Shown here: positions 17,426 through 27,022 of the stretch, piece by piece
How positions within the stretch are numbered: the stretch's first letter is position 1
Layout of the letters: the number at the start of each line of letters is the position of its first letter
NCBI GenBank assembly: GCA_943354555.1
Contig: CALRCM010000009.1
Coordinates: 1-33,206, forward strand
From: Candidatus Peribacteria bacterium
GTDB taxonomy: Bacteria > Patescibacteriota > Gracilibacteria > Peribacterales > Peribacteraceae
Direction: 5' to 3'
Length of the DNA: 33,206 nucleotides
Notes under the pieces: generated by a model
The model's database searches: none
The model's input: only the letters and a program-made list of their open reading frames with translations
What the model was told of the DNA's origin: nothing
Position numbers and translations under genes: made by a program

Positions 17426-18169
17426 CTATACTTCAAATCCCTCTTCCCGGAGTTGTTCTTTTAGAGCACTGAAGAAAAATCGGATGACTTCTGCGCGCTT
17501 TCGGGCCATTTCTATTCCCAGTTTCGTTCTTACGCATACACCGCTTGCTGGCTCTACCCAATCCAATGCGTAGTGGATATCTTTCAAAACTGATCTGGGT
17601 TTTCGGTACGTGGCCTTTGGATCATCGAGGAGGTGTTCGTAATCGACGACAGGGAGATCGTTATAATATTGACGGGATCGGGGGAGCAGATCGACATCAA
17701 GATTCACAACACGATCGCCGTCCTGCAGCGCGATTTTCACCAGCGAGTCTTCATCGGCATTTTTGCCATCATGCCCCAATACAGCATCGAGGATCGTTAC
17801 CACATCGGTTTCCTGCAGGTCATTTGCTATCCATTTCTTTACGAGCGCAGCAACATCCTCCCTGGAAACATCTCTGCGACCGATATCTTTTTGCGCTTGA
17901 ATGATCCGGTCGGCGTTATGAACAATTCCTGCAATACCTGCGAGCTTCGCTATGTGCTCATCACCCCATTCATTTTTGGCTACCTGGTATGCGACTTCCC
18001 CTACACGTTTGGCGTGCCCAAAGTCGTGATGATGGATGTATTTATCATCAGCCGCGAGAGCGGCATATTCCTCTTCCACCCGGTGTGCGATCTCAGGACA
18101 CAGCTCCCAAATGCGCTTGGCATGTTCTGTCTGTGCGTTGCTAATTGCAGCCATAACAGAAGCTGTCAT
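17426..18169 (-). CDS. HD-domain phosphohydrolase-like protein
   Basis: 'HHHDFGHAKRVGEVAY...LAGIAGIVHNADR...LGHDGKN...ALQDGDRVVNLDVD'. Confidence 0.75.
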   Translation of the reverse strand: MTASVMAAISNAQTEHAKRIWELCPEIAHRVEEEYAALAADDKYIHHHDFGHAKRVGEVAYQVAKNEWGDEHIAKLAGIAGIVHNADRIIQAQKDIGRRDVSREDVAALVKKWIANDLQETDVVTILDAVLGHDGKNADEDSLVKIALQDGDRVVNLDVDLLPRSRQYYNDLPVVDYEHLLDDPKATYRKPRSVLKDIHYALDWVEPASGVCVRTKLGIEMARKRAEVIRFFFSALKEQLREEGFEV

Positions 18170-18214
18170 CGCTGTTCCTAACCCGGAATCAGCAGATATT
18201 TCTGTAGATGGAGT

Positions 18215-19286
18215 GCCGCCGCTGACCTTTGAAATGCATCACTTGGGGTGAGGTTCTACCCTCACTCCCTATGGCCCATCATCACTTCACCTCTGCCGAA
18301 AGGCTGGAGATCAGCATCCTTCTAAAGAAGGAATATTCCCATCACGACATTGCCGGTGAACTCGGATGTTCACAGCCAAGTATCAGTCGCGAAATCAAAC
18401 GGAACAGTGTTCGTCGAACGTACGATCCTCGTCAGGCGAAGGTGAAAGCTCGTCAGCGACGTCGGTACAGCAAGTACCAGGGAATGAAAGTGCGTGAACG
18501 CCCCGATCTTCAGAAGTTCATCATCAAGAAGATGAAGGCCGGTTGGACCCCCGACGAGATCGCCGGTCGTCTCAAGACGACGAAGAGGAACCTTCCGTGC
18601 ATCAGTGCAAAAGGCATCTACAAGTGGCTCTACTCTGTGTACGGTCAGAAGTACTGTCCTCTGCTGTGTTCGCAACAACTGAAGCCAAGGAAGCGCCGAC
18701 CGAAGACAGAACGCAGCATGATTCCCAACCGTGTTGGCATCGAAAAACGGCCAGAGGAAGCCAACAATCGATCAGAGTACGGACACGCGGAAACAGACAC
18801 CGCTGTGTCCGGAAAGCGTCATGACAGCACGGCTTCATTAGCCGTGCTGCATGAACGGAAGGCTCGCTACACACGTCTGCGGAAGATTCCCAACATGAAA
18901 CCCAAGAGTATGACTCGCGCATTGAAGAAAATGGGAAAAGATCTCACGCTGCGTACTCTCACCTACGACAACGGCATTGAGAACCGTAACCATGAAGCTG
19001 TCGCCAATGCTCTCAAGGTCAACACGTACTTCTGCAATCCCTACCACTCCTGGGAGAAAGGAGGGGTGGAAAACACCATCGGCAGAATCCGTCGGTACAT
19101 TCCCAAGGGAGCGAACCTCGCGGACTACAGCGACAACGATATTGCGAAGATTGAGTACTGGTTAAATCACACACCAAGAAAATGTTTGAACTGGAAGACA
19201 CCGCATGAGATCATGATCGAAAATCGTCTATTTGTTTCTTCTACCCTACCGAACCCCACTGATGCATTTGAGGGGTAAGCGCGGGG
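18215..19286 (+). mobile_element. IS30-family insertion sequence (approximate ends)
   Basis: Imperfect terminal IRs sharing GCTnACCnnTnAAATGCATCA; possible direct repeat TGGAGT at 18209-18214 and 19287-19292. Confidence 0.65.
18271..19278 (+). CDS. IS30-family transposase
   Basis: 'FTSAERLEISILLKKEYSHHDIAGELGCSQPSISREIKRN...ETDTAVSGKRHDS...TYDNGIENRNHE...YFCNPYHSWEKGGVENTIGRIRRYIPKG'. Confidence 0.95.
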   Translation: MAHHHFTSAERLEISILLKKEYSHHDIAGELGCSQPSISREIKRNSVRRTYDPRQAKVKARQRRRYSKYQGMKVRERPDLQKFIIKKMKAGWTPDEIAGRLKTTKRNLPCISAKGIYKWLYSVYGQKYCPLLCSQQLKPRKRRPKTERSMIPNRVGIEKRPEEANNRSEYGHAETDTAVSGKRHDSTASLAVLHERKARYTRLRKIPNMKPKSMTRALKKMGKDLTLRTLTYDNGIENRNHEAVANALKVNTYFCNPYHSWEKGGVENTIGRIRRYIPKGANLADYSDNDIAKIEYWLNHTPRKCLNWKTPHEIMIENRLFVSSTLPNPTDAFEG

Positions 19287-19370
19287 TGGAGTCTGACATA
19301 CTATTATATAATATATTTGTAAAAATACAATGTCAAGGATTTCTAGACTAAAGGTCATCTCTAAGACTAT

Positions 19371-20339
19371 TTAAATGTTCTTCTCCTCCTCCATGTCCGC
19401 ATCAATCATCAACTTTATAAGCTCTTTGTATTTCACCTTCGGTTCGTACCCGAATGCCTTCTTCGCCTTGCTGTAATCCGCGATCAGCGTACTGGTTTTG
19501 CCCGGTCGGAAGAACTTCTGGTCGATGACGACATGGTCGTCGACCTTGAGGCCGAGCTGCGCGAACGTTTCCTCGAGAAACTTCTGTACAGATACCGCCT
19601 CTCCCGTGCCGATAACGAAATCATCCGGATGGTCGAGCTGGAGAATGTTCCATGCAGCTTCCATGTATTCGCCGGCAAAACCGAAATCGAGCTCTGCGCT
19701 CAAGTCCCCGAGTCGCAATTCTTTCTGCAATCCGAGCGAAATGCGCACAGCAGACTGCGTGATTTTGCGGGTAACGTAGGAATTCGTTCGTCGCGGCGAT
19801 TCATGGTTGAAGAATATTGCTGTTGAGGCAAAGAGCTTGTGGACGTTTCGGTAGTACTTCGTTAGCGACCATGCGTAGGTCTTCGCGCAAGCATAGGGGC
19901 TCTGGGGGTTGAGCGGCGTTTCTTCGTTCTGTGTTTTCGTGTCCGTAAGACCGAACATGTTGCTCGTCAGTGGCTGAAAGAAGCGGATTGTAGGATCCAC
20001 TGCGCGGATGATCTCGAGAACGCGCCCCGGAGCGGAGCCGGTGATATCGGAAGCGTAATCTGGCAGGTCGTAGCTCCAGCCGGCATGGTCCTGATCCGCT
20101 TCATTATAAATTTCCTGTGGACGGACAGAGGTGATTGTCCGGTAGAGCGAGGTGGCATCAGCAAGATCGCCACGGTGTAGCGTGATCTTCTCGAATAAGT
20201 GGTCGATATTCTTCGTATTGCCGGTTGCCGAGCGGCGGATGAGACCATGGACTTCGTAGCCTTTGCCAAGAAGCAGTTCGGCGAGGTAACTGCCGTCTTG
20301 ACCTGTGATTCCCAAGATTAATGCCTTCTTCTTATTCAT
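19371..20339 (-). CDS. gmd: Divergent GDP-mannose 4,6-dehydratase-like SDR
   Basis: 'ALILGITGQDGSYLAELLLGKGYEVHGLIRR', 'SPYACAKTYAW' (YxxxK), 'FFNHESPRRTNSYVTRKI'. Confidence 0.85.
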   Translation of the reverse strand: MNKKKALILGITGQDGSYLAELLLGKGYEVHGLIRRSATGNTKNIDHLFEKITLHRGDLADATSLYRTITSVRPQEIYNEADQDHAGWSYDLPDYASDITGSAPGRVLEIIRAVDPTIRFFQPLTSNMFGLTDTKTQNEETPLNPQSPYACAKTYAWSLTKYYRNVHKLFASTAIFFNHESPRRTNSYVTRKITQSAVRISLGLQKELRLGDLSAELDFGFAGEYMEAAWNILQLDHPDDFVIGTGEAVSVQKFLEETFAQLGLKVDDHVVIDQKFFRPGKTSTLIADYSKAKKAFGYEPKVKYKELIKLMIDADMEEEKNI

Positions 20340-20368
20340 ATTAATAGGAAAGAAAAGTTATGGAATCA

Positions 20369-20387
20369 TCCTGAGCTTGTCGAAGGG
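20369..20387 (-). repeat. Dispersed motif CCTTCGACAAGCTCAGGA (second copy of the 12847 motif)
   Basis: tcctgagcttgtcgaagg here and tcctgagcctctcgaagg at 12846-12863. Confidence 0.7.
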
Positions 20388-20418
20388 TAATGCCTAAAAT
20401 GAGAGCTTTCTTTTTCAT
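20386..20418 (-). pseudogene. 5' relic of a second gmd-like gene (MKKKALILGIT)
   Basis: ATG AAA AAG AAA GCT CTC ATT TTA GGC ATT ACC, ATGA-coupled to the upstream methyltransferase stop. Confidence 0.7.
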
Positions 20419-21680
20419 GGGACGACGCGGAACTGCGGGAGAGGCACAATGAACTGTCCGCCGTCTTTGCGCCACTGTTCTTCGCGCTTATAGAACTCAT
20501 CGAAGAACGCGTAGGGCAGTACGAGGAAGTAATCGGGCTTTGCTTTTCTGGCTTCATCCTCTGAAACGATCGGGATGCCGGTGCCGACCGTGAATTTCCC
20601 CCACTTCTCGGGGCTCCTTTCCGCGGCGGCTTTTATCAAGGTGTGATCCAGTCCGTAGTATTGCAGAATGGTATTCCCTTTCGTCGATGCGCCGTACACC
20701 CATACACTTTTTCCTTTGGCGACAGCATCTCGGATGAACGCTACGCACTGTCTTTTGCTCTCCTCTATGCGTGCAAAGAATTCGGCATGAACTTTTTTGG
20801 AGTCTATTTCGCGATCGCGTTCCTCGTTGCGATATTGCGCCAGTCTCTCAGGGGCACCTTCAGGCATTTTGGGAGGTGTTCCACTCTTCAATCCCGCGTA
20901 CACGCGGTAACTGCCGCCGTTGACTATGTTGTGTTCAATGTCGATCAGCGTGAGTCCGTTCTTTTCGAGCAGGAATTCAAGGGATTTGAGCGAGTAGAAC
21001 TCCAGATGTTCATGGCAGATGTTGCCCACATCATTGGTATCTAGCATGTTTTTCAGGCACATCAACTGCGCGATGAACACGCCGTCATTCTCGAGGCAGA
21101 GCGCTGCATCGCGGATGAACTGGTTGGGATCCTCCATGTCGTAAAACATACCGATAGCCGTGATGACTTTTGCCTTCCGCGGCACGGTCTTGTCGTAATT
21201 TTCTTTCGTCCAGAAATCATTGATGAAATAGTCGAGCTCTTTCCTGCCTTCCTCCGCGAGATTCGATGCCGGCTCCACGCCAACTTTGACGATGCCGGGA
21301 ATGGCGTATGTCCGAAGCATCGTGCCGTCGTTGCTTCCGATATCCAGCACGATGTCTCCTGCTTTCAGATCCATGCGCTTCTCAATGCTCTCCGTAATAT
21401 TGCGCAGTGCCTTCTTCATCGTGTCCGTCACACCCGAGCGGTACCAGTAGAAGCGGGCATAGAGTAGCTCTTGCGGCGCGGTGTCTCTGAGCTGTACCAG
21501 TGAACAATGTTCGCACATCACCATCTCAAGCGGCGCTTTGATTCCCTGATCCGGTTTTTCCACAAAATCCGAAACGTAGAGATCTCCCAGCGTATACAGC
21601 GGGCTGATTTCCTGCGAGCCGCACACGCGGCAGCGCGCGATAGTGGTATAGGCCTTGCCGTTGGCAGTGGAGGAACTCAT
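20415..21680 (-). CDS. NDP-sugar C-methyltransferase-like class I SAM methyltransferase
   Basis: 'CRVCGSQEISPLYTLGDL', 'VLDIGSNDGTML', 'NICHEHLEFYSLKSLEFLLEKNGL', 'NGGSYRVYA', 'VWVYGASTKGNTILQYYGL'. Confidence 0.88.
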   Translation of the reverse strand: MSSSTANGKAYTTIARCRVCGSQEISPLYTLGDLYVSDFVEKPDQGIKAPLEMVMCEHCSLVQLRDTAPQELLYARFYWYRSGVTDTMKKALRNITESIEKRMDLKAGDIVLDIGSNDGTMLRTYAIPGIVKVGVEPASNLAEEGRKELDYFINDFWTKENYDKTVPRKAKVITAIGMFYDMEDPNQFIRDAALCLENDGVFIAQLMCLKNMLDTNDVGNICHEHLEFYSLKSLEFLLEKNGLTLIDIEHNIVNGGSYRVYAGLKSGTPPKMPEGAPERLAQYRNEERDREIDSKKVHAEFFARIEESKRQCVAFIRDAVAKGKSVWVYGASTKGNTILQYYGLDHTLIKAAAERSPEKWGKFTVGTGIPIVSEDEARKAKPDYFLVLPYAFFDEFYKREEQWRKDGGQFIVPLPQFRVVP

Positions 21681-22408
21681 GAAGATGGCGTACTGCCGCG
21701 CATTCTAATGCGTATCACTCTCCACGCATAGTTGATGCTTAGGCGGAAAAACACACGAAGGCTGCCGTCCGTTTTCGATTCTCCCGCTTGCCGAAGCCCG
21801 TACCGGTACGGCACTTCGATGATTTTTACCTTCTTCTCCAGACAGGCATACACCCACTCTACGAAGTATTCACCGAAACCATCGGGAGACAGGGGGATGG
21901 CCTGCAGCGTTTCTCTCCGTGCAGCAGCAAATCCGGATGTCCAGTCCCAGAAGGAAAAATGTCCTAGGACAACTCTGGTGTAGAAGTTGAAGACATAGCT
22001 GAGGAACGCTCGGAACTTATGCCGGGTATCCGTGCCTCCCTTCACATAGCGTGATCCTACCGCTACGTCATACTCGCCCAGTTGCTCGACCAGCTTCACA
22101 ATGTCTTCCGGCGGGATGCCCAGATCACAGTCCAGCCAGACAATGTACTTCCCTTTGGCTGCCTTCGTACCATCGGATAGGGCGGATGCCAGGCCGCGCT
22201 TGTCCATACGTCGGATGAGTCGGCAGCGTGGATTTCCCAGTTGCTCAACTACTTCCCATGTTCGGTCTGGGCTATTGTCGTCGACAACGATGATCTCCAG
22301 AAGACTCTCGCCAAGAGTCGATGTTGTCCGTCCAATGGCATCCGTGATGTTGTCCCGCTCGTTATATGAGGGGATGACGACGGAGATACTGGAAGGTTCA
22401 AGGTGCAT
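21677..22408 (-). CDS. GT2 polyprenol-phosphate mannosyltransferase-like protein
   Basis: 'SVVIPSYNERDNITDAIGRT...IIVVDDNSPDRTWEVVEQL...MDKRGLASALSDGTKAAKGKYIVWLDCDL'. Confidence 0.9.
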   Translation of the reverse strand: MHLEPSSISVVIPSYNERDNITDAIGRTTSTLGESLLEIIVVDDNSPDRTWEVVEQLGNPRCRLIRRMDKRGLASALSDGTKAAKGKYIVWLDCDLGIPPEDIVKLVEQLGEYDVAVGSRYVKGGTDTRHKFRAFLSYVFNFYTRVVLGHFSFWDWTSGFAAARRETLQAIPLSPDGFGEYFVEWVYACLEKKVKIIEVPYRYGLRQAGESKTDGSLRVFFRLSINYAWRVIRIRMRGSTPSS

Positions 22409-22429
22409 GGGATCTTTTGATGGTAGAAG

Positions 22430-23551
22430 TCAGGATTGGGAAGCGATTTCACGGACAGTACTACAGACGAAGGTGAGTTGTTCTTCGGTGAGAGCCAATC
22501 CGGAGGGGAGGTAGAATCCGCGGCTTGAGACATCTTCGGTGACGGGGAACGATGCAGTGAACTGTGGATGTGATTTGAGAAATGGTTGGTTATGGCAAGG
22601 GTAAAAGAAGTCACGTGTATCTACTCCTTTCTCCCCGAGTTTTACTCGGAGAGTGTCTTTGGACATTCCGAACGTATCTTCGACCAAGACAGCGTACATC
22701 CAGTAGACGTTCGTTGCGTAGTCTTTCGTGATTGGGAGCCGTAGACCGCGTATCGTCGAGAGCTCTTCAGTGTAGCGACGTCCCATCCACTGTTTCTTCT
22801 CGATGTATTCTCTGATGTGAGGCATCTGACCGACACCCAGTGCCGCTTGCAGATTGGTCATGCGGTAGTTGAATCCTACGTCCGTATGCACAAAGCGCTT
22901 TTCTGGGCTGTGCGCCAGGTCGCGCAGGCATTTCGCACGCTGCGCAAGCGCATCATCATTCGTGACAATCATGCCACCCTCTCCGGTCGTGATCAGCTTA
23001 TTGGCGTAGAAGCTGAAACAATTCATCGTCCCCATAGATCCGCATTGCCTGCCTTTGTATGTCGCCCCGTGTACTTCGGCGGCGTCTTCCACGATTGCCA
23101 GTTTGTACTTCTGTGCTATGTCCAAGATGGGATCCATATCCGCGCTGTGACCATAGAGATGTACCGGAATGATAGCTTTAGTGCGCGGTGTTACGGCTTT
23201 TGCCACAAGCGCCGGGTCCATCGCGAAGGTTTCGCGGTCGATATCCACAAAGACAGGCGTCGCACCTGTATACATCACCGCGGTAATCGTCGAGATCATG
23301 GTGAAGTCCGGTACGATCACTTCGTCTCCCGCGCCGATCCGGAGGCTTGCCAGCGCCAAGTGTAGTGCAGCGGTTCCATTCATCACTGCGACCCCGTGCT
23401 TCATACCCACAAAATCCGCAAATTCCTGTTCGAAGCGGGTGATAGCTGGCCCTGCCGAAGAGATCCAGCCTGTTTCCAGCGCTTCGATGACAGCTTGTTT
23501 GGATTCGGATGCGATGATCGGTTCATTGACGGGGATCTTCATGCGATACAT
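22430..23551 (-). CDS. DegT/DnrJ/EryC1/StrS aminotransferase (GDP-perosamine synthase-like)
   Basis: 'MKIPVNEPIIASESKQAVIEALETGWISSAGPAITRFEQEFADFVG...EDAAEVHGATYKGRQCGSMG...FSFYANKLITTGEGGMIVTND'. Confidence 0.9.
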   Translation of the reverse strand: MYRMKIPVNEPIIASESKQAVIEALETGWISSAGPAITRFEQEFADFVGMKHGVAVMNGTAALHLALASLRIGAGDEVIVPDFTMISTITAVMYTGATPVFVDIDRETFAMDPALVAKAVTPRTKAIIPVHLYGHSADMDPILDIAQKYKLAIVEDAAEVHGATYKGRQCGSMGTMNCFSFYANKLITTGEGGMIVTNDDALAQRAKCLRDLAHSPEKRFVHTDVGFNYRMTNLQAALGVGQMPHIREYIEKKQWMGRRYTEELSTIRGLRLPITKDYATNVYWMYAVLVEDTFGMSKDTLRVKLGEKGVDTRDFFYPCHNQPFLKSHPQFTASFPVTEDVSSRGFYLPSGLALTEEQLTFVCSTVREIASQS

Positions 23552-23614
23552 GTGGAAGCGACTGATGAGTGTGCTGTTAGCGTAGAGATAGCGCTTTCCG
23601 TTGGCAATTTGTTG

Positions 23615-24616
23615 TCATTGGATATTTCCCCCAATCACCTCCGCCGCCTTCACAATCGTCTCCGGATGCGGGTGAACACTGTCCCATGAAAGTGTTTTGG
23701 CCGTATTGCCAAAGGTGTCATAGAGATCGACGACAGTGAATCCGTACTTTTCTGCGATTGCTCTGATTTTTGGACGACTTACGGCATGGAGCTCCCTGTC
23801 TGGCCAGATGACAAAAATCTTTTTTTGCGACGGCAGCAGTGCGGCAGCGAATGCGGCAAATTGTTTCGCGTAGTGATCGATCTGTGTAGCGGTGATCGTT
23901 TCTGCATCCGGGTTTTGTACGCTCTTCTCCTGATCGGTTTTGAGTGCATCCATGCTCGAGCGCATGCGGATGAATTTCTTCACGCCGACATAGAGTGCGC
24001 TGTGCCGGTCGAGCCAGCAGCCTTTCGGTATGTACCGCAATATGCCCGTAGTGATGGGGTCGCATTGTAGTGCGGGACGATTATTCGGATCATCACCTTC
24101 TGCCCGTAGCACGCCGTCCGCATCGAGCCATCCTGTGCCCGCGCTCATATCGTTCGGGTGAAAGACAAGGATGATGCCTGAGGGATTCAGCGCAGCAATT
24201 TTTTCTTTGTAGAGAGCAGTTTCCTGCCCGAGGTGGTAGCCCGGCACTCCGGCGTTCAGAAATTGATAGTGTGGCAGTTTCTGCTCCAGCCGCGCGGCGA
24301 TCGTTTCATCGTTCTCGACACCGTACCCGAAGGTAATGGAGTCGCCGACGACGGCAAAGAGGGGACGGGATGCATCAATTTCTTCAGAGCGAAAACCACG
24401 GTTGTTCGTTTTTACAACTGATCTATATGCCGTTTGTTCGATGCCTGGAATTAATTCGTAACTGATCAGCGGATTATTACTTACCTGGAAAATCAAGGGA
24501 GGATGCGGGCCGACTTGGACGATGCCTATTATGCGCAGGGCGAATTCCATAACACCGATACAGAGCATCACTGATCCCATTAGTAAGCCGGTATTTATCA
24601 GCCATTCTTTGCGCAT
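23615..24616 (-). CDS. Membrane-anchored SGNH/GDSL hydrolase-like protein
   Basis: N-terminal TM; 'AVVGDSITFGYGVENDETIAARLEQKLPHYQFLNAGVPGYH'; C-terminal 'DSVHPH'. Confidence 0.85.
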   Translation of the reverse strand: MRKEWLINTGLLMGSVMLCIGVMEFALRIIGIVQVGPHPPLIFQVSNNPLISYELIPGIEQTAYRSVVKTNNRGFRSEEIDASRPLFAVVGDSITFGYGVENDETIAARLEQKLPHYQFLNAGVPGYHLGQETALYKEKIAALNPSGIILVFHPNDMSAGTGWLDADGVLRAEGDDPNNRPALQCDPITTGILRYIPKGCWLDRHSALYVGVKKFIRMRSSMDALKTDQEKSVQNPDAETITATQIDHYAKQFAAFAAALLPSQKKIFVIWPDRELHAVSRPKIRAIAEKYGFTVVDLYDTFGNTAKTLSWDSVHPHPETIVKAAEVIGGNIQ

Positions 24617-24647
24617 GATCTTATTGTACTGATTTCCGTTTGAAATT

Positions 24648-24671
24648 GCGGCGGGCCAGAGGGCCCGCCGC
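24648..24671. terminator. GC-rich hairpin (10-bp stem)
   Basis: GCGGCGGGCC-AGAG-GGCCCGCCGC; weak U-tract. Confidence 0.55.
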
Positions 24672-24692
24672 GTTTCGATCTTTGGAAATTTG

Positions 24693-24950
24693 TCAGTGGC
24701 TTACATGTGCGGTGATAACGGCAAAGATGCCGAACACACCGCTCACCAGTGCTACAAGCAACCAGAATCCCTGTTTGTCGTAATGGGATCCGATGTCACA
24801 AGCGCTCGGTTCCGGTTTGCTCCGTTGGTATGCAATGCAGCCGAATTCATACTTTGCGTATGCTCTGGCAAGCAATGCTCCCAAAATGAAGCTCATACCG
24901 AACCAAAATACCGGATTACGCAGCATAAGCATCACCTCCCTTCTACCCAA
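24693..24950 (-). CDS. Small hypothetical membrane protein
   Basis: Two hydrophobic segments; codon-open ORF with no overlapping competitor of better quality. Confidence 0.5.
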   Translation of the reverse strand: MGRREVMLMLRNPVFWFGMSFILGALLARAYAKYEFGCIAYQRSKPEPSACDIGSHYDKQGFWLLVALVSGVFGIFAVITAHVSH

Positions 24951-24992
24951 AGATCGATGGTGACATTGTGGCTATGACACGTGTTTTTACAA

Positions 24993-26777
24993 TCAATCCA
25001 GCACGAATTTCTTCAAATATTCCTCGCTGCTCCTTTTCCACTCCGGCGGAAGTTTTTTCTTATCGATAACACATTGTCCCAAGACAAGGTAATCCATGTG
25101 CGTATGCAGGAAGCAGTTCAGCGCATCCTTCGGAGACTCCACAATCGGCTCTCCGCGTACATTGAATGATGTGTTGATGATCACAGGACAGCCTGTTTGC
25201 ATTTCAAAAGCCTTGAGGAGATCGTAGTACAGTGTATTTTGGTCGCGGTTGATCGTCTGGATACGCGCTGAACCGTCGACGTGCGTGACTGCCGGAATTT
25301 CCTTTCGCTTGTCCGTAACGGTATCTGCGACGAGCAACATAAAGGGGAATGAGCGACCCCCCTTCGCCGAGGCTACGGGGGGCAAGTCGAAGTAATCCTT
25401 TGTACGTTCTTCTAATATCGTCGGTGCAAAAGGCCGGAAGGACTCTCGGAATTTAATTTTGAGGTTCACCTTCTTCCAGTTATTCGGGTTTCTCGCGTCG
25501 GCGATGATCGAACGGTTACCGAGGGAGCGGGGGCCAAACTCCATACGCCCCTGGAACCATCCAATGACATTTTCGCCTTCTAGTAATTTGGCTACGCACT
25601 GCGGTAGATCATGCAGAGGGACTTTATCGTAAGGGATTTTTTCGTTTTCCAGAAATTGCCCTATCTCCGATTGATCATAGGCATTGCCAAGGTACGTGTG
25701 TTCCATGCGTGGTAAGCGTTCTCCTTTCATTTCTTTGTGCCACACCATCAGCGCTGCGCCGAGTGCGCCTCCGGCATCACCCGATGCAGGCTGAATGAAG
25801 ATGTCTTCAAATATTCCGGCTCGGAGAATCTTTCCGTTACTCACGCAGTTCAGCGCGACGCCTCCTGCGAGGCACAGGTATTTGCTGCCGGTCAGTTCCT
25901 TCGCCGCTCGCGCAAGATTCAACATCGCTTCGTCGGTGATTTCCTGAAGACTGCGCGCGATGTCTTTATGAAACTGCTCCAGAGGGGATTCTGCTAGGCG
26001 CGTCGGCTTTCCAAATAATGTTTCGATGTTTCGTCCGGTCATCCGAAGGCCGTACTCGTACGTGAAGTACTTCATGTTCAGAGCGAAGCTCCCGTCTGGC
26101 TTCAGGTCGATCAGTTTCCGCATCTGGTCTACGTATTTCGGCTCTCCGTACGGCGCAAGTCCCATCACTTTGTATTCAGCACTGTTCACCTTGAAGCCTA
26201 GGTAGTACGTGATTGCGGAGTAGAGGAGACCGAGCGAATGCGGATAGCGGATTTCCCGCAGTAATTTCATATCTTTTCCCTGACCATGTCCAATAGTTGT
26301 CGTTGCCCATTCGCCGACGCCATCTGCCGTGATGATTGCAGCATCCGGAAATCCCGAACAGAAGTATGCAGATGCTGCATGAGATTCATGATGCGCGGGA
26401 TAGAATATTTTCCCTTTGTACCCAAGTTCTTTTGTAATGATTTGCGGCGTCCAAATCTTTTTTGGCATCCATTCCTGTAGGGCCATGTGATATTGCACAA
26501 ATCCGCGCGGCCAGACTTTCATCGTTGTCTGGATGATGCGGTCGAAGAATTTCAGCATCGGTTTTTCGTAAAATGCCACCGCATCAAGATCAGATGCCGT
26601 GATTCCCACATGCTGCAGTGCATGTGCGATGGCGAGCTTTGGAAATGCTTCATCATGTTTCTTCCGCGTATACCGTTCCTCTTGTGCCGCAAACACAATT
26701 TCCCCATCCTTCAGAAGCACGGCTGCGCTGTCGTGGTAGAAGCAGGAGAGGCCGAGGATATACATGGGTTTCGTCAT
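24993..26777 (-). CDS. NodU/CmcH/TobZ-family carbamoyltransferase
   Basis: 'ILGLSCFYHDSAAVLLKDGEIVFAAQEERYTRKKHD', 'LCLAGGVALNCVSNGKI', 'GPRSLGNRSIIADAR', 'CPVIINTSFNVRGEPIV'. Confidence 0.95.
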   Translation of the reverse strand: MTKPMYILGLSCFYHDSAAVLLKDGEIVFAAQEERYTRKKHDEAFPKLAIAHALQHVGITASDLDAVAFYEKPMLKFFDRIIQTTMKVWPRGFVQYHMALQEWMPKKIWTPQIITKELGYKGKIFYPAHHESHAASAYFCSGFPDAAIITADGVGEWATTTIGHGQGKDMKLLREIRYPHSLGLLYSAITYYLGFKVNSAEYKVMGLAPYGEPKYVDQMRKLIDLKPDGSFALNMKYFTYEYGLRMTGRNIETLFGKPTRLAESPLEQFHKDIARSLQEITDEAMLNLARAAKELTGSKYLCLAGGVALNCVSNGKILRAGIFEDIFIQPASGDAGGALGAALMVWHKEMKGERLPRMEHTYLGNAYDQSEIGQFLENEKIPYDKVPLHDLPQCVAKLLEGENVIGWFQGRMEFGPRSLGNRSIIADARNPNNWKKVNLKIKFRESFRPFAPTILEERTKDYFDLPPVASAKGGRSFPFMLLVADTVTDKRKEIPAVTHVDGSARIQTINRDQNTLYYDLLKAFEMQTGCPVIINTSFNVRGEPIVESPKDALNCFLHTHMDYLVLGQCVIDKKKLPPEWKRSSEEYLKKFVLD

Positions 26778-26803
26778 TGATTGGGATTAGGGCGCTGGAT
26801 TGA

Positions 26804-27022
26804 TCAAAATTGGTACTGCATGTCTGTGCTGTCACTACTGACATCGATCCAGTACGTAGAAGAATGCGGCTTCTTTGTACAAAAACGAACAATCTTCAGA
26901 GCGATTGCATAGATTCCAAATACGACAATCCATATGACCGTCAGAAGAATCGTACTCATGATGCGTCCGAGGATGTGTGAAAACGACATCCAAGCCTTGT
27001 AGAATTTTTTCAAGAATTGCAT
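26804..27022 (-). CDS. Short SxtJ-like membrane protein
   Basis: 72 aa, 'WMSFSHILGRIMSTILLTVIWIVVFGIYAIALKIVRF...SSTYW'; position beside carbamoyltransferase. Confidence 0.6.
   Translation of the reverse strand: MQFLKKFYKAWMSFSHILGRIMSTILLTVIWIVVFGIYAIALKIVRFCTKKPHSSTYWIDVSSDSTDMQYQF

Noticed and set aside
9295-19286. Composite transposon bounded by the two IS elements
   Set aside because: The elements are of different families, and the first has its own perfect TSD.
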